Positions 1-8,361 of a stretch of DNA of 64,000 bases are shown here, piece after piece. Source of the DNA: Paenibacillus silagei (GTDB lineage: Bacteria > Bacillota > Bacilli > Paenibacillales > Paenibacillaceae). A program made the translations under genes and the position numbers. Under the pieces are notes generated by a model. It was not told the DNA's origin, did not search any database, and saw only the letters and a program-made list of their open reading frames with translations. The first letter of the stretch is position 1. Each line of letters begins with the position of its first letter. The stretch covers positions 235,509 through 299,508 of the forward strand of contig NZ_JAGGLV010000008.1 in assembly GCF_017874735.1 (NCBI RefSeq), given 5' to 3'.

Positions 1-1518
1 GCCCCGCGACACTTCGCCGTTTCCATCCTTGTGAAGGTAGAGCGCGCGATTGACCGAATTGCCCGTAGGTGCTGTAAATTGGTCAAGGATCGGATTCACA
101 ACTTTTTCCTGTTCAAAAACCGCGTAGTTAAGCGGATCCCCTTCTGTCAGTGGGATCTCGCCGTTTTGGACGACGCGGTAAACCTGTTTTGTTGAGTTCA
201 TGTTGCCATCCAGTGTTACATTGCCGCCGCTCTCTGAATAAAACTCAAACTCAACTACGATGTAACGGCCGCGTTCCAGTCCCTCCTGATAATCCGGTGA
301 ACGGCTTACCGTCCCCAGATAGCCGCGTACCTTCGGTTCGTCATTGGCGTATACCCTAGTGATCTTGCGCGTCCCTTCAAAGGTTACCGAGTCGCCGTTC
401 AGGGTCGTGTTCCTGGCCGAGACGGTAAACAAGTCCGGATTAAGCTTGGAGCCTTCCGCCGACTTCCCTTCGCCTAAGTCAATGATAACAGCCGTCGTGT
501 ACTCGCCACGGGCGAAGTTATCATTCCATACGATAAAGGGGAGCACCTCCGCGGCCGAATCATTTTTGAATGTCACTTGAAGGGTATGGTTAGCGGCAAC
601 ATTTGAGAAGGTATAAGTGCCATCATCGGATAGAGCTGCGTCCTCTCCGTCTACCTTTACGGTGTCTACAGTTTTGCCATAATCGGGGGTAACCGTAAAG
701 GTTGTGTCTGAGCCGCTGGCTATTCTCAGAACATTGCCGGGTGCGTTCGGCGTTATTCGGCCGCCCGATTCCGCCGTGGCGGTGATTGAGAATCTGTCAT
801 CCGCTCCACTAGCGGCAATGAGATTCAGGCTGTTTGTAAAAGAAGCAGCATTGTTGTAAGCCGCGTCCGGAGTTCCGAAACTGGAAACGACTTCATAGCG
901 GTCACCGCCCTTTTCCGATGAGTTATTGATATATACTTCAAAGGTAAACGGGCCTGCCTGCAAGTTCAAGGTTCTTTTAGGGATTCTCATCTCCACGATA
1001 TATCCTGTGTCCGTGATCTCAGTCCACGCAGCTCTGCCCGGAGCGTTTTGCCCTGAGAACACGCCCGTTGCGCTGATGCGCCATTGATTCGCGCCTTGGG
1101 TTCCAGCGCCGGCATAAAACTCCAGACCGTCGTACTGATAATCATTGCCGGGTCCCTGATATAGATTGCTGTCCTCCACGACTACGCGGGCATACAGATA
1201 GTCTTGGTCCCAAAGAATCCTGGCTGTGCCTGTGGAATGGGGCCTGGGGTCGCCGGGCACAGTGCTTTTGTTGATGAGATGCTCCATTGTCAGGGCCCAC
1301 AGGGGATCGTTTGACCCGAGTTCGGGAGTGCCAAAAATGGCGGTAGGCGTTTCATTTGTCTGCAAGCTTGTAAGATCTGTAGAACTGCTGTCGCTATTAA
1401 GTGCTTCTGTATATTCATTGTTGTCAGTGGCGGCGGCAAAGCTGGCAGGCATTAGTGACGCCACCATTAGCAAGCAACATAGGAACACGAGCATTTTGCC
1501 AAATCGTTTTGACATCAT
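1..1518 (-). CDS. Secreted CBM9-like / EstA Ig-like multidomain protein (partial, 5' part)
   Basis: The reading frame is open from an ATG at 1518 to the window edge (506 codons), so the C-terminus is missing. GGAGG at 1526-1530 sits 7 bases before the ATG. The N-terminus is a classic Sec signal peptide (MMSKRFGKMLVFLCCLLM, ending near ASFAAA). Next comes a stretch resembling family-9-like sugar-binding modules (WALTMEHLIN, ARILWDQDYLYARVVVEDSN, YVEMRIP-type strands). A short repeat-type domain follows (TFTVTPDYGKTVDTVKVDG). Near the edge is a region like the Ig-like N-terminal domain of EstA-type esterases (RKITRVYANDE, RGYLGTVSRSPDYQEGLERG). I infer that a serine-hydrolase or other catalytic domain follows beyond the window. 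The domain calls are from pattern memory; secretion is the firmest point. Confidence 0.75.
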   Translation of the reverse strand, partial: MMSKRFGKMLVFLCCLLMVASLMPASFAAATDNNEYTEALNSDSSSTDLTSLQTNETPTAIFGTPELGSNDPLWALTMEHLINKSTVPGDPRPHSTGTARILWDQDYLYARVVVEDSNLYQGPGNDYQYDGLEFYAGAGTQGANQWRISATGVFSGQNAPGRAAWTEITDTGYIVEMRIPKRTLNLQAGPFTFEVYINNSSEKGGDRYEVVSSFGTPDAAYNNAASFTNSLNLIAASGADDRFSITATAESGGRITPNAPGNVLRIASGSDTTFTVTPDYGKTVDTVKVDGEDAALSDDGTYTFSNVAANHTLQVTFKNDSAAEVLPFIVWNDNFARGEYTTAVIIDLGEGKSAEGSKLNPDLFTVSARNTTLNGDSVTFEGTRKITRVYANDEPKVRGYLGTVSRSPDYQEGLERGRYIVVEFEFYSESGGNVTLDGNMNSTKQVYRVVQNGEIPLTEGDPLNYAVFEQEKVVNPILDQFTAPTGNSVNRALYLHKDGNGEVSRG

Positions 1519-1751
1519 TGACAATCCTCCTTTTTCGATCCGTGCACCCACGGCTTACCCATATCGTAAACACCAAGGCTTCAACAGCTTACTTCATCGC
1601 AGCGGATATAACAGCGCTTTCATATTTTCTCCTCCATAAATTTGTTGTTATTTCACCCTATGTAGAATTTCACAATTTATTCAAGTATCAAGTTTGATTA
1701 GATATTCACCAAATCTGCAATAGTACTGTGTTCTTGTCCATTAAAACAGAA

Positions 1752-1772
1752 AACCCACGCTGGGCGCGGGTT
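1752..1772 (-). terminator. Intrinsic terminator after the ECF sigma gene
   Basis: On the minus strand AACCCGCGC and GCGTGGGTT pair around a CCA loop and are followed by TTTTCTGTTTT. It lies 48 bases after the sigma factor stop codon. A very similar element follows the alanyl-tRNA synthetase gene at 53161-53180. Confidence 0.65.
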
Positions 1773-1819
1773 CTAATAGGGCTATTTTCTTGTCCACTGA
1801 CAAAAGATGTTTGTGTTTG

Positions 1820-3796
1820 TCAGTAAAAAGTATTTTCGTATAATTTCCCCGTATGCGCATCAAGCACTTCGGGCGTCCGCTCGTACTCGCTACCAATCAT
1901 TCGATATACTAGTTCGTACAGGGCCTCTTCCGCCCTAGCATTGTGCATCCGTTCCCATTGCAGACGCAGCTTGGCCTGTGCCATCCATCGGAGGATGGCT
2001 GTCTGGGAATCAAATGAAGGCACGGTCTCCAGCTTCTTTAACTGTTCTGGCCTTATGGAGGGGGACATCAAGCTTTTGACCCTCCCATTAGAGCGGTCAA
2101 CAGCTAGTTGATAGCATTCATCCCTGACAGATACGTCTTGAACATATACACCAAAGCGAATAATTTCCAAACGATCTTCGTCGTCGGTCTCTTCAGTTAG
2201 AAGCTTGAGATACGGCAACATTTCGGCTGCTAGTCCTCGGACATAGTCCATAGCTACTTCTATACATGCGTCCCGATCCCAGGTTAATGGAGCTAGTTGA
2301 TCTGGTTTAACATGCGAAACAAAGTCAATCAGTTGTCCGGTTTGGCTGTCTACTCGCGCCTTAACCGCTCCCTCCATCTGATCAGCCCAATAGGCCTTCC
2401 AAGACCGGTCATTTTTGGCTGGACGCTCTTCATTCTGTTGCTTCCACACCATCAACTTGGTGTTCGAGCCAATATTGTCGTCTTGTACTAACTGAAATTG
2501 TTCCTTGTCTACGCCAATCCACTCTTCTAGGCTTCGTGCGGGCGGGAACTCACCTGGCCACTCGTCCAGAGTTCTTGGGTCAGAAGGGACAGCTTCTGCC
2601 CTATAGGCTGTCGGAACTTCCTCCTGTGATGATGCAGTATAGATTAGTCCTCTACTTCGGGGGGCGTAAACAAGATGGACCTGATCGTCACCATCCGTGT
2701 ACACGGCTTTGTCCAATACGCAATATTCCACATGTAGCAAAAAATTCTCCTTTATACACGCCATCTGTTCCTCTTCTGGTGTGATCATGTTTGGGAGTGC
2801 TGGCCCTGGAACGGTTCCGTAGTACCTAAATCCGACCACGCGACCGCTGGGGTGAACCATAATGAGGCATCCCGTCTCAGGAAGCGGCAGCCCCATCGCC
2901 TTCTGCTGTCGTGTGTACCCAAACATCCCTTCCATCCACTCCATCTCACAATACGGAAAATTACGCAGTGCGCCGGGATAATGATCTTCCAGGAATTGCT
3001 CTGCCTGCTGTTTGAGCTCCTCCTCAGATAGCCGTGTCTCGTTGTCCAATGAGGCCCAGGAAATGGCATAGTCTAGCAAGTTGCCGTCCCTGGAGAGCGT
3101 AGCAGAAACGGCGTCATCACTCCCCGTTTTAACCCATAAGAATCCCGCTTCTCCCTTCCCTGTTCCCCTCATGGTGTTCTCTTGATAGTCATTGACGATC
3201 AGATCATAATCCGGTGAAACGGCAAACTGGTGCTCTGCCTGTTGTCTTAACTGCAGGCGTAATGTATCCAGGTCTCGTTCGGGAAAATCTTGAGCCATTT
3301 CGTTGCGCAAATGCTCCAGCCCCTTCCGTAATTGTGTTTTTACAGTACCTAATGGCATATCCAGGAGATGGGCGATTTGCTGCTGGGTCAAGTCCTTCTT
3401 ATATTTTAAGAACAGGAGCTGACGCAGCTTCGGATTCAGACTGGCCAATGCACGCTCCAGATCCAGGGTTTGATCGATATCATTAACGACCAATGGCTCT
3501 TGCGTCTGCGGGTCTTCGCTCAGGTGCACACGCTTGGATTTCTTCAAATGATTGAGCGCCCGGTTCACCACGATTCTGGTAAGCCAGCTCTCAAACGCTT
3601 CGGCTTGCTGCAGCATATGCAGTGACTCATAAGCCTTAACCAGGGCATCCTGAACGATATCCTCCGCATCTTTGGACTCCCGTACATAATGGCGAGCCAC
3701 TCGGTGCAGCTTATCCGTTCGATCCTTTATAAGAGAAACGAAGGCATCGTGATCTCCGTTTTGTGCGGCGTTGATTTGTTGCTGTGCATCGATCAT
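1820..3796 (-). CDS. ECF-type RNA polymerase sigma factor with long C-terminal YcdB/YcdC-like extension
   Basis: The protein has 658 residues, whereas simple ECF sigma factors have about 160-200. Residues about 12-80 look like sigma region 2 (ESKDAEDIVQDALVKAYESL). Residues about 105-160 look like region 4 (LRQLLFLKYKKDLTQQQIAH, then LDMPLGTVKTQLRKG). The remaining ~490 residues have no visible transmembrane segment. They contain two units resembling YcdB/YcdC or PepSY-type folds, for example TWDRDACIEVAMDYVRGLAA. ATG at 3796 has AGGAGGTG 8 bases upstream. No anti-sigma gene is next to it. I infer that the extension senses a cytoplasmic signal or regulates core binding in cis. The sigma part is secure; the C-terminal family assignment is moderate. 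Confidence 0.85.
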   Translation of the reverse strand: MIDAQQQINAAQNGDHDAFVSLIKDRTDKLHRVARHYVRESKDAEDIVQDALVKAYESLHMLQQAEAFESWLTRIVVNRALNHLKKSKRVHLSEDPQTQEPLVVNDIDQTLDLERALASLNPKLRQLLFLKYKKDLTQQQIAHLLDMPLGTVKTQLRKGLEHLRNEMAQDFPERDLDTLRLQLRQQAEHQFAVSPDYDLIVNDYQENTMRGTGKGEAGFLWVKTGSDDAVSATLSRDGNLLDYAISWASLDNETRLSEEELKQQAEQFLEDHYPGALRNFPYCEMEWMEGMFGYTRQQKAMGLPLPETGCLIMVHPSGRVVGFRYYGTVPGPALPNMITPEEEQMACIKENFLLHVEYCVLDKAVYTDGDDQVHLVYAPRSRGLIYTASSQEEVPTAYRAEAVPSDPRTLDEWPGEFPPARSLEEWIGVDKEQFQLVQDDNIGSNTKLMVWKQQNEERPAKNDRSWKAYWADQMEGAVKARVDSQTGQLIDFVSHVKPDQLAPLTWDRDACIEVAMDYVRGLAAEMLPYLKLLTEETDDEDRLEIIRFGVYVQDVSVRDECYQLAVDRSNGRVKSLMSPSIRPEQLKKLETVPSFDSQTAILRWMAQAKLRLQWERMHNARAEEALYELVYRMIGSEYERTPEVLDAHTGKLYENTFY

Positions 3797-3858
3797 TGTC
3801 GTTCACCTCCTGTTATATAGACAGCTAACTCGGGGGTTTGGATTTAATGAATGTAACA

Positions 3859-4089
3859 TTATTCTGGAACTGACCGATCAAGTGACCACCCGCATGCGGC
3901 AAGCATGGGTGCCAAAGAGGAGTCACTCTTGGCGTGTTCCTGCTGAAGCTCCTTCATCCACTGAAGCAGTTCTTCCAGCCCGGTACGGATATTGGAGAAC
4001 ACACAGTCCTTTGTTAGACCACCACATATACATGCTGGGATTCGGGCAGTATTGAACTTCGCTTTATGTGGCAAGCTCGTTTCACCCAC
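3859..4089 (-). CDS. Small ORF of unknown function downstream of arsC
   Basis: A 76-codon frame opens with GTG at 4089, 8 bases after the arsC stop, with only a weak ribosome binding site. It has paired cysteines (ACICGGLTKDC) and an amphipathic helix (GLEELLQWMKELQQEHAK). That helix recalls the C-terminal dimerisation helix of MerR-type regulators, but no DNA-binding domain is present. It may be a small metal- or thiol-binding protein, a decayed regulator tail, or spurious. Confidence 0.3.
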   Translation of the reverse strand: MGETSLPHKAKFNTARIPACICGGLTKDCVFSNIRTGLEELLQWMKELQQEHAKSDSSLAPMLAACGWSLDRSVPE

Positions 4090-4097
4090 TATCGTGA

Positions 4098-4517
4098 CTA
4101 TTCACCCGTTTCAGCAAATTGTTTGATGCGCTCTCCCACTTGATCACGAACCTGCTGGAAGACTGCCCACTTCTCTTCATCTGTTCCTTGCGCTTTTGCC
4201 GGATCGTCGAATCCCCAATGCTCACGTTTCACCTGAGGCGGGGTAATGGGACACTTATCTGCTGCATCTCCACATAAAGTAATGACGAGATCAGAGCTGT
4301 TCAGCAGCTGCGGATCAATGATATCTGATGTTTGACCTGAGATATCTATACCTACTTCACTCATCGCTTGAACGGCTTTCGGATTCAACCCATGAGCCTC
4401 AATGCCTGCACTATACACATTCCATTCATTGCTCAAATATTTCTTGGCCCAGCCTTCGGCCATCTGACTCCGGCAGGAGTTTCCTGTACACAAAAAGTAA
4501 ATGGTTTTCTTATCCAT
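4098..4517 (-). CDS. arsC: Arsenate reductase, thioredoxin-coupled (LMW-phosphatase fold)
   Basis: It reduces arsenate to arsenite using a cysteine relay and thioredoxin in the cytoplasm. The P-loop CTGNSCRS holds the nucleophile Cys10 and Arg16. The relay cysteines fall at Cys82 and Cys89 ([11 protein letters not shown]), exactly the numbering of the Bacillus-type enzyme. This match supports ATG 4517 over the upstream in-frame ATG at 4526, and AAAGGAGA is also better spaced for 4517. Length is 139 residues, usual for the family. No arsR, arsB or acr3 gene is beside it in this window, so the arsenite exporter must be elsewhere. Confidence 0.93.
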   Translation of the reverse strand: MDKKTIYFLCTGNSCRSQMAEGWAKKYLSNEWNVYSAGIEAHGLNPKAVQAMSEVGIDISGQTSDIIDPQLLNSSDLVITLCGDAADKCPITPPQVKREHWGFDDPAKAQGTDEEKWAVFQQVRDQVGERIKQFAETGE

Positions 4518-4526
4518 GAGTCGCAT

Positions 4527-5164
4527 TCTCCTTTGATTTTAAAATAAGGTCAATATTATATATAAACTCATTTTTTCTCGGAATAAAAGGTAAACCTACA
4601 AGTTCAAAGTGTTAGTATGTCCAAGTATCGGTAAGCACAACGCCCCTGGCATTTGCTCCCATAAAGCTTTATGTAGGCGTCCATTTTGCTCTCATGAGGA
4701 TCTTATCCCAATCCGATGTTTCTTGCCATGCAGCTTACGGCAAATGGTATTTGATAACAGAACTGATGTTCTCAGTTGATTATACCAGAACATTTATTCT
4801 CAATCCATTCCAATATTGGATTCATAATGGCGGCACTCCATACAAGCAAATAATTAATCGGGCTCTCCCACATGTTCACCTGTAAAGGCAGACAATGAAC
4901 TTCCTAATTTCTCTGCAACCAGTCTCAATCTCTCCGATTCTCTTTTTTATAATCATGATTAAAGAAGCATTAAGATTCATTTAGCCCCATTTAGGTTGCA
5001 TTAAAAAGTTAATAAATACGCGATAACTTTAGAAAATTGGGGCTGAATGCGAGATTACAAGGGATTTTCTTCATTTTTATATCCTATAGAGTCTTATTTA
5101 GTCTCCTAGAGAACTTTCAGCATTTTACAAACAGTGATGCTCAGCGTAAGATTCCTTTTAACAA
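4527..5164. other. Gene-poor region between arsC and the c-di-AMP riboswitch
   Basis: About 640 bases without a convincing gene. The start presumably holds the arsC promoter. The only coding-like trace is on the minus strand at 4854-4947. It reads SERLRLVAEKLGSSLSAF and GEHVGEPD before a TAA and resembles the last residues of methyl-accepting chemotaxis proteins. It has no start and is only about 31 codons, so it is a possible gene remnant at best. Confidence 0.4.
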
Positions 5165-5320
5165 ATGCTGAATTCCCGTCAGGCGGGAAGCGGGGGAACC
5201 AAATGGCTGTGACCAGCCGAAATGGGGTGAATCCAAAGAAGATTGAACTCTTCACTGGTAGGACGACTCTCACCGTCCGAATCCGTCAGCTAACCTCGTA
5301 AGCACTGGAGAGAGCCTGCA
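5165..5320 (+). ncRNA. c-di-AMP riboswitch (ydaO-yuaA type)
   Basis: The conserved signature blocks occur in the expected order: GCGGGGGAACCA, then GGGGTGAATCC, then a hairpin pair around GGACG...CGTCC, then CCGTCAGCTAACCTCGTAAG, ending in GGAGAGAGC. These match the ydaO class, which binds cyclic di-AMP and usually switches off potassium uptake or cell-wall genes when the ligand is high. It is immediately followed by GCAT-TAACC-ATGC-TTTTTT, a short terminator-like hairpin, so regulation is probably by transcription attenuation. The downstream genes are the two unknown ORFs at 5335 and 5525. Confidence 0.93.
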
Positions 5321-5337
5321 TTAACCATGCTTTTTTG
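5320..5337 (+). terminator. Putative attenuator hairpin of the riboswitch
   Basis: A 4-bp GCAT/ATGC stem followed by six T. The stem is short compared with usual ydaO expression platforms and may pair further with the 3' side of the aptamer. Confidence 0.4.
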
Positions 5338-5532
5338 CTGCGATCCCGCAAAACCTTTCCATTACACTTATCCATCGTACAGAAAACCAAATATTCCGTT
5401 TGGCTTGAGCATGCTGCTGTATGTGAGAATGAAACTGAACTGACAGCCTATGTAGCCACAGCTGAGCAGACCCATAATCTGCAGCGTTATATGAAATCTA
5501 TAGACAACCTAGGAGGCATTATTCATGATTAA
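5335..5532 (+). CDS. Small unknown ORF behind the c-di-AMP riboswitch
   Basis: A 65-codon frame starts with TTG inside the T-run of the attenuator, with no good ribosome binding site, so the true start is uncertain. The product is soluble and hydrophilic (WLEHAAVCENETELTAYVAT) with no family I recognise. Its stop overlaps the next ORF's ATG by 8 bases (ATGATTAA). The next ORF's ribosome binding site (AGGAGG) lies inside this ORF, which suggests translational coupling. It could be a truncated relic or a leader-type ORF. Confidence 0.45.
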   Translation: MLRSRKTFPLHLSIVQKTKYSVWLEHAAVCENETELTAYVATAEQTHNLQRYMKSIDNLGGIIHD

Positions 5533-5992
5533 CGCCAGACTGTCACGAATCGAGTTGTTCGCATTTAGCTGCCGCCCTTCCTTCATGCATATTTCAGAGC
5601 CTTACGGATGCTGGTATGGGGTGTTGAAGTTAACCTTCGGAGGACAGATCAGCTATGGGAATTGCATTCTTTGTGCGGGTGACAATGCGGTGGATTTAAT
5701 CAAATGGGGCTCTTTTCTGAAAGAGATATGTCATTGTACTGTAGAAGAAGCCACAGAATACGTCCGGATGCACGGACAAGAATGGGCTCCCAATCAACTT
5801 AACATGATCAAGACTGCACTCGATAGTATGTTCATTCAAAATGACCAAATCCGAATGAAGGTAGGAGCCGGATCGGAGCGGTATCGCCATCAAAGGACAG
5901 AGCAAAGAATCCATTCAATTAATACGGCGAAGAGTCATCTGAATCCAACCATTTTATTTGCAGAATCGGTATCCTATTATTCACTGCTATAG
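5525..5992 (+). CDS. Hypothetical protein under probable c-di-AMP control
   Basis: The 155-residue product is not recognised. ATG 5525 has AGGAGG 8 bases upstream. There is no signal peptide or membrane helix. It has several cysteines (FSCRPS, NCILCAGDN, EICHCTVEEA) and a charged C-terminal half. It follows the riboswitch and small ORF with no other promoter visible and ends convergently with the exonuclease gene 17 bases away. Its most informative property is this context: potassium or osmotic or cell-wall homeostasis is the usual target of such riboswitches. Confidence 0.6.
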   Translation: MINARLSRIELFAFSCRPSFMHISEPYGCWYGVLKLTFGGQISYGNCILCAGDNAVDLIKWGSFLKEICHCTVEEATEYVRMHGQEWAPNQLNMIKTALDSMFIQNDQIRMKVGAGSERYRHQRTEQRIHSINTAKSHLNPTILFAESVSYYSLL

Positions 5993-6008
5993 ACATGATC
6001 AATTTAAA

Positions 6009-6547
6009 TTATCGAAACTCCAGTTGATTAAAAATCTTAACGAAGATTTTCGCAATGTTCTTGGCATCATCGATACCTCTATGGTGAGTACCTTCAAGCG
6101 GCAATTCAAGCATAGTCAAGGCTCTCTCCATGCCTACGCCCCGCTCCCTGCCAATCATCCTCCCGTGCTGATGCTTGAGACTGATATGGTTATCCGTCCA
6201 TTCACTTGCGATTTGATGTAGTGAACAATCCTTCTGCAGCTGGTTTTTATCATAAAACCCCCAAGAGCAAAGGACATGAGGTTCATTGCCTATCCACTCT
6301 TGGAATTGACGGATTGCCTGGGGAAAATACATTGCAGTATCCACATCCGCCTGAGAGATGGAGGTAAGCTGCATACAAAAATCAGAAAGCTGCGGGCTTA
6401 ATGCAGGCTTGACAAAAAAATTTGGAACTCGCTCACAGTCTTGAGCCTTTCATTGAGTTTTACGGCTCCGATCTCGATAATTTCGTTTTGTCTTTTGCGG
6501 TCATTTTCCCAACAAGTGGCTTCCAGATCAAAAATGATGTAGTTCAT
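6009..6547 (-). pseudogene. KapD-like 3'-5' exonuclease (DEDD family), frameshifted
   Basis: The N-terminal half starts at ATG 6547 and reads MNYIIFDLEATCWENDRKRQ and NEIIEIGAVKLNERLKTVS. This contains the DxExT exonuclease I motif. It reaches a stop soon after a run of seven T (A at 6414-6420). The C-terminal half is open in another frame to 6009 (CSWGFYDKNQLQKDC, HHRGIDDAKNIAKI with the exonuclease III His/Asp). One inserted T, or two deleted, in the homopolymer joins them as QIF-FVKPALSPQLSDFC. ATG 6547 overlaps the TetR stop as ATGA, so it was the second gene of that operon. Either a real inactivating mutation or a sequencing error in the homopolymer. Confidence 0.85.
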
Positions 6548-7107
6548 ACATGCTCCTTTTCTCTATAACCATTCAGTTCATCCTGCAACATTTGCGGCAT
6601 GGCCCGGAGTGTTCGGTCATTCTGCTCTTCAGGAGTAACGTGCGGTTCACTGAGCAGCCAATGTCTGGTCATATTGGAACAGGCATAAGCATGGTAGTTC
6701 AAGGAAAATTGCAGATCTTTCATTACAGGAGCTTGCACTCCTTGTGACAGTGAAACCAGCAACAAATTTGCCGGGTAAATCTGTGAATGCTCCAATAGGG
6801 AATTTTGTCCACTGTCAGTCAGGACTTTTTTATAAAATGCTCTTTTCTCATTAAGCTTTTGAAAGAAAAGTGAGGTGATTTTGCTCCATGATTCGTTTGC
6901 GTTTTCCGCCATCACTTTGTTCAAATCCGAGGAGTAAATCCAATTGACCAATTCATATTTATCATGGAAGTGATAGTAGAATGTCTGGCGGGGAACGCGG
7001 CAGTGATTTGCCAGCATGGTTACCGTGATTTTCTTAAAAGGCACGTGATTTAATAGCTCAAATATGGCTTCTGCAAACATGGTCTTCGTCATATCTTTTG
7101 TGGGCAT
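6544..7107 (-). CDS. TetR family transcriptional regulator (DhaS-like C-terminal domain)
   Basis: The 187-residue protein has an N-terminal TetR helix-turn-helix (KKITVTMLANHCRVPRQTFY, then YHFHDKYELVNWIY). The C-terminal half matches the type found in dihydroxyacetone-kinase activators. ATG 7107 is preceded by GGAAGGTG. It is divergent from the flavoprotein gene at 7249. The shared 141-base interval carries an ATGACAA/TTGTCAT inverted repeat (7134-7140 and 7164-7170) that overlaps the likely plus-strand -35 box. I infer that it autoregulates and controls the neighbour. Confidence 0.88.
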   Translation of the reverse strand: MPTKDMTKTMFAEAIFELLNHVPFKKITVTMLANHCRVPRQTFYYHFHDKYELVNWIYSSDLNKVMAENANESWSKITSLFFQKLNEKRAFYKKVLTDSGQNSLLEHSQIYPANLLLVSLSQGVQAPVMKDLQFSLNYHAYACSNMTRHWLLSEPHVTPEEQNDRTLRAMPQMLQDELNGYREKEHV

Positions 7108-7133
7108 CGTCTATTTCACCTTCCATTCCTATT

Positions 7134-7170
7134 ATGACAAAATGATGAGCAACGGCAAAAAAATTGTCAT
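7134..7170. promoter_or_regulatory. Inverted repeat in the TetR/flavoprotein intergenic region
   Basis: ATGACAA and TTGTCAT are perfect 7-bp arms with 23 bases between them. The right arm overlaps TTGTCA (7165-7170), which with TATTCT 18 bases downstream forms a plausible promoter for the gene at 7249. Candidate TetR operator. Confidence 0.45.
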
Positions 7171-7248
7171 TTGCCTTCAAGTGTCTATATTCTATAAGAC
7201 TTAGTTAATTATACAATGCTAATGCATTTAAGTTAATTAACGGGGTGA

Positions 7249-8226
7249 ATGATGATGAAAACAGAAAATCGTGTTACAGAGATGCTTGGAATACAATACC
7301 CGATTGTGCAGGCCGCCATGTCCTGGTTGACCGATGCTAAGCTTGTCGCAGCCTTATCCAATGCGGGAGGCATGGGAGTATTGGGGCCTCATGCGGGTTA
7401 TCAGACGCGGCCCTCCGGTCCGGACGAAGTGGGTCAAAGGATTCGCAATGAAATTCGTAAGATTAAATTATTGACGGAAAAACCGTTCGCGGTAAATCTG
7501 TATCTACCTCCGGATGGCCAATCCGATCCATATTCCAAAGCTACATTTGAGGCTGCTGTCGCGGAAGGCGTACGGTATTTTGTGACCGTTGGTTCTCTGA
7601 ATAGAGCTATGGTCAAAGAAATCAAGGATAACGATAGCATGTGGATTCATCGTGAGCTTACTCCTTCCCCGGAAGCAGCGAAAATGGCTGAGCAGCATGG
7701 CGCAGATATACTCATTGCCACAGGGTATGATGAAGGCGGAACCATTCCCCAGAACAAAATAGGCACTTTCTCGATTGTTCCCGCGATCGCGGATGCGGTA
7801 AGTATCCCGGTTATGGCAACAGGCGGCATCAATGATATTCGCGGAGTGAGAGCGGCTTTTGCACTTGGAGCTGAAGCGGTATATTTGGGAACACGGTTTA
7901 TCGCCTCTGAAGAATGCCCTGCTGCTGAGGCAACGAAACAGGATATCATTCAATCCAAAGGTTCAGATCTGATTATGGTATCATCGTATTCACGCTCCAC
8001 TCCGCATCAATTTGCCCGTGAGTTGGAGGCTATGTACCGCAATGGGGAATCATCTGAAAATATCGAAAAGAGGATCAGTGAAAACGGAGGTGTGTCTAAT
8101 AGCATGCTGCATGGGAAGCTGGATGAGGGGCCCATCACCATCAATACCGCGATCGATCTGATCACTGAAGTGAAGAGCTGTAAAGCAATCATTCATGAAT
8201 TGATGGCTGACTTTATGAAGGATTAA
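7249..8226 (+). CDS. NAD(P)H-dependent flavin oxidoreductase / nitronate monooxygenase family
   Basis: The 325-residue TIM-barrel flavoprotein shows the family hallmarks. They are MLGIQYPIVQAAMSWLTDAK, SNAGGMGVLGPHAG, an ADILIATGYDEGG segment corresponding to the active-site loop, and the FMN phosphate-binding VMATGGINDIRG with ALGAEAVYLGTRF. Members oxidise alkyl nitronates or act as FabK-like enoyl-ACP reductases; the sequence alone does not decide. The region where FabK and nitronate oxidases have GHxG reads GYDEGG, so the catalytic His is not obvious. GGGGTGA precedes ATG 7249 (two further ATGs follow directly). It is divergent from a TetR gene. Confidence 0.88.
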   Translation: MMMKTENRVTEMLGIQYPIVQAAMSWLTDAKLVAALSNAGGMGVLGPHAGYQTRPSGPDEVGQRIRNEIRKIKLLTEKPFAVNLYLPPDGQSDPYSKATFEAAVAEGVRYFVTVGSLNRAMVKEIKDNDSMWIHRELTPSPEAAKMAEQHGADILIATGYDEGGTIPQNKIGTFSIVPAIADAVSIPVMATGGINDIRGVRAAFALGAEAVYLGTRFIASEECPAAEATKQDIIQSKGSDLIMVSSYSRSTPHQFARELEAMYRNGESSENIEKRISENGGVSNSMLHGKLDEGPITINTAIDLITEVKSCKAIIHELMADFMKD

Positions 8227-8361
8227 CTTGATTGGTTGATACAGGACCATTTTGCACGGATATCCAATGGAATTCGAATCGATAGACCCATCGCTCCGGG
8301 ACTATGCCTTTTGTTATACTTTCAAGTGTAATTATACACCCACACAGAGGAGCGCAAAGAC

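Noticed and set aside
344..1697. Plus-strand open frames across the left edge
   Set aside because: They lie opposite the long minus-strand secreted-protein gene, which has a signal peptide, a ribosome binding site and sugar-binding-like motifs; the plus frames show none.
4694..4885. 63-codon plus-strand ORF in the arsC-riboswitch gap
   Set aside because: No ribosome binding site, no motif, and composition like surrounding non-coding DNA.
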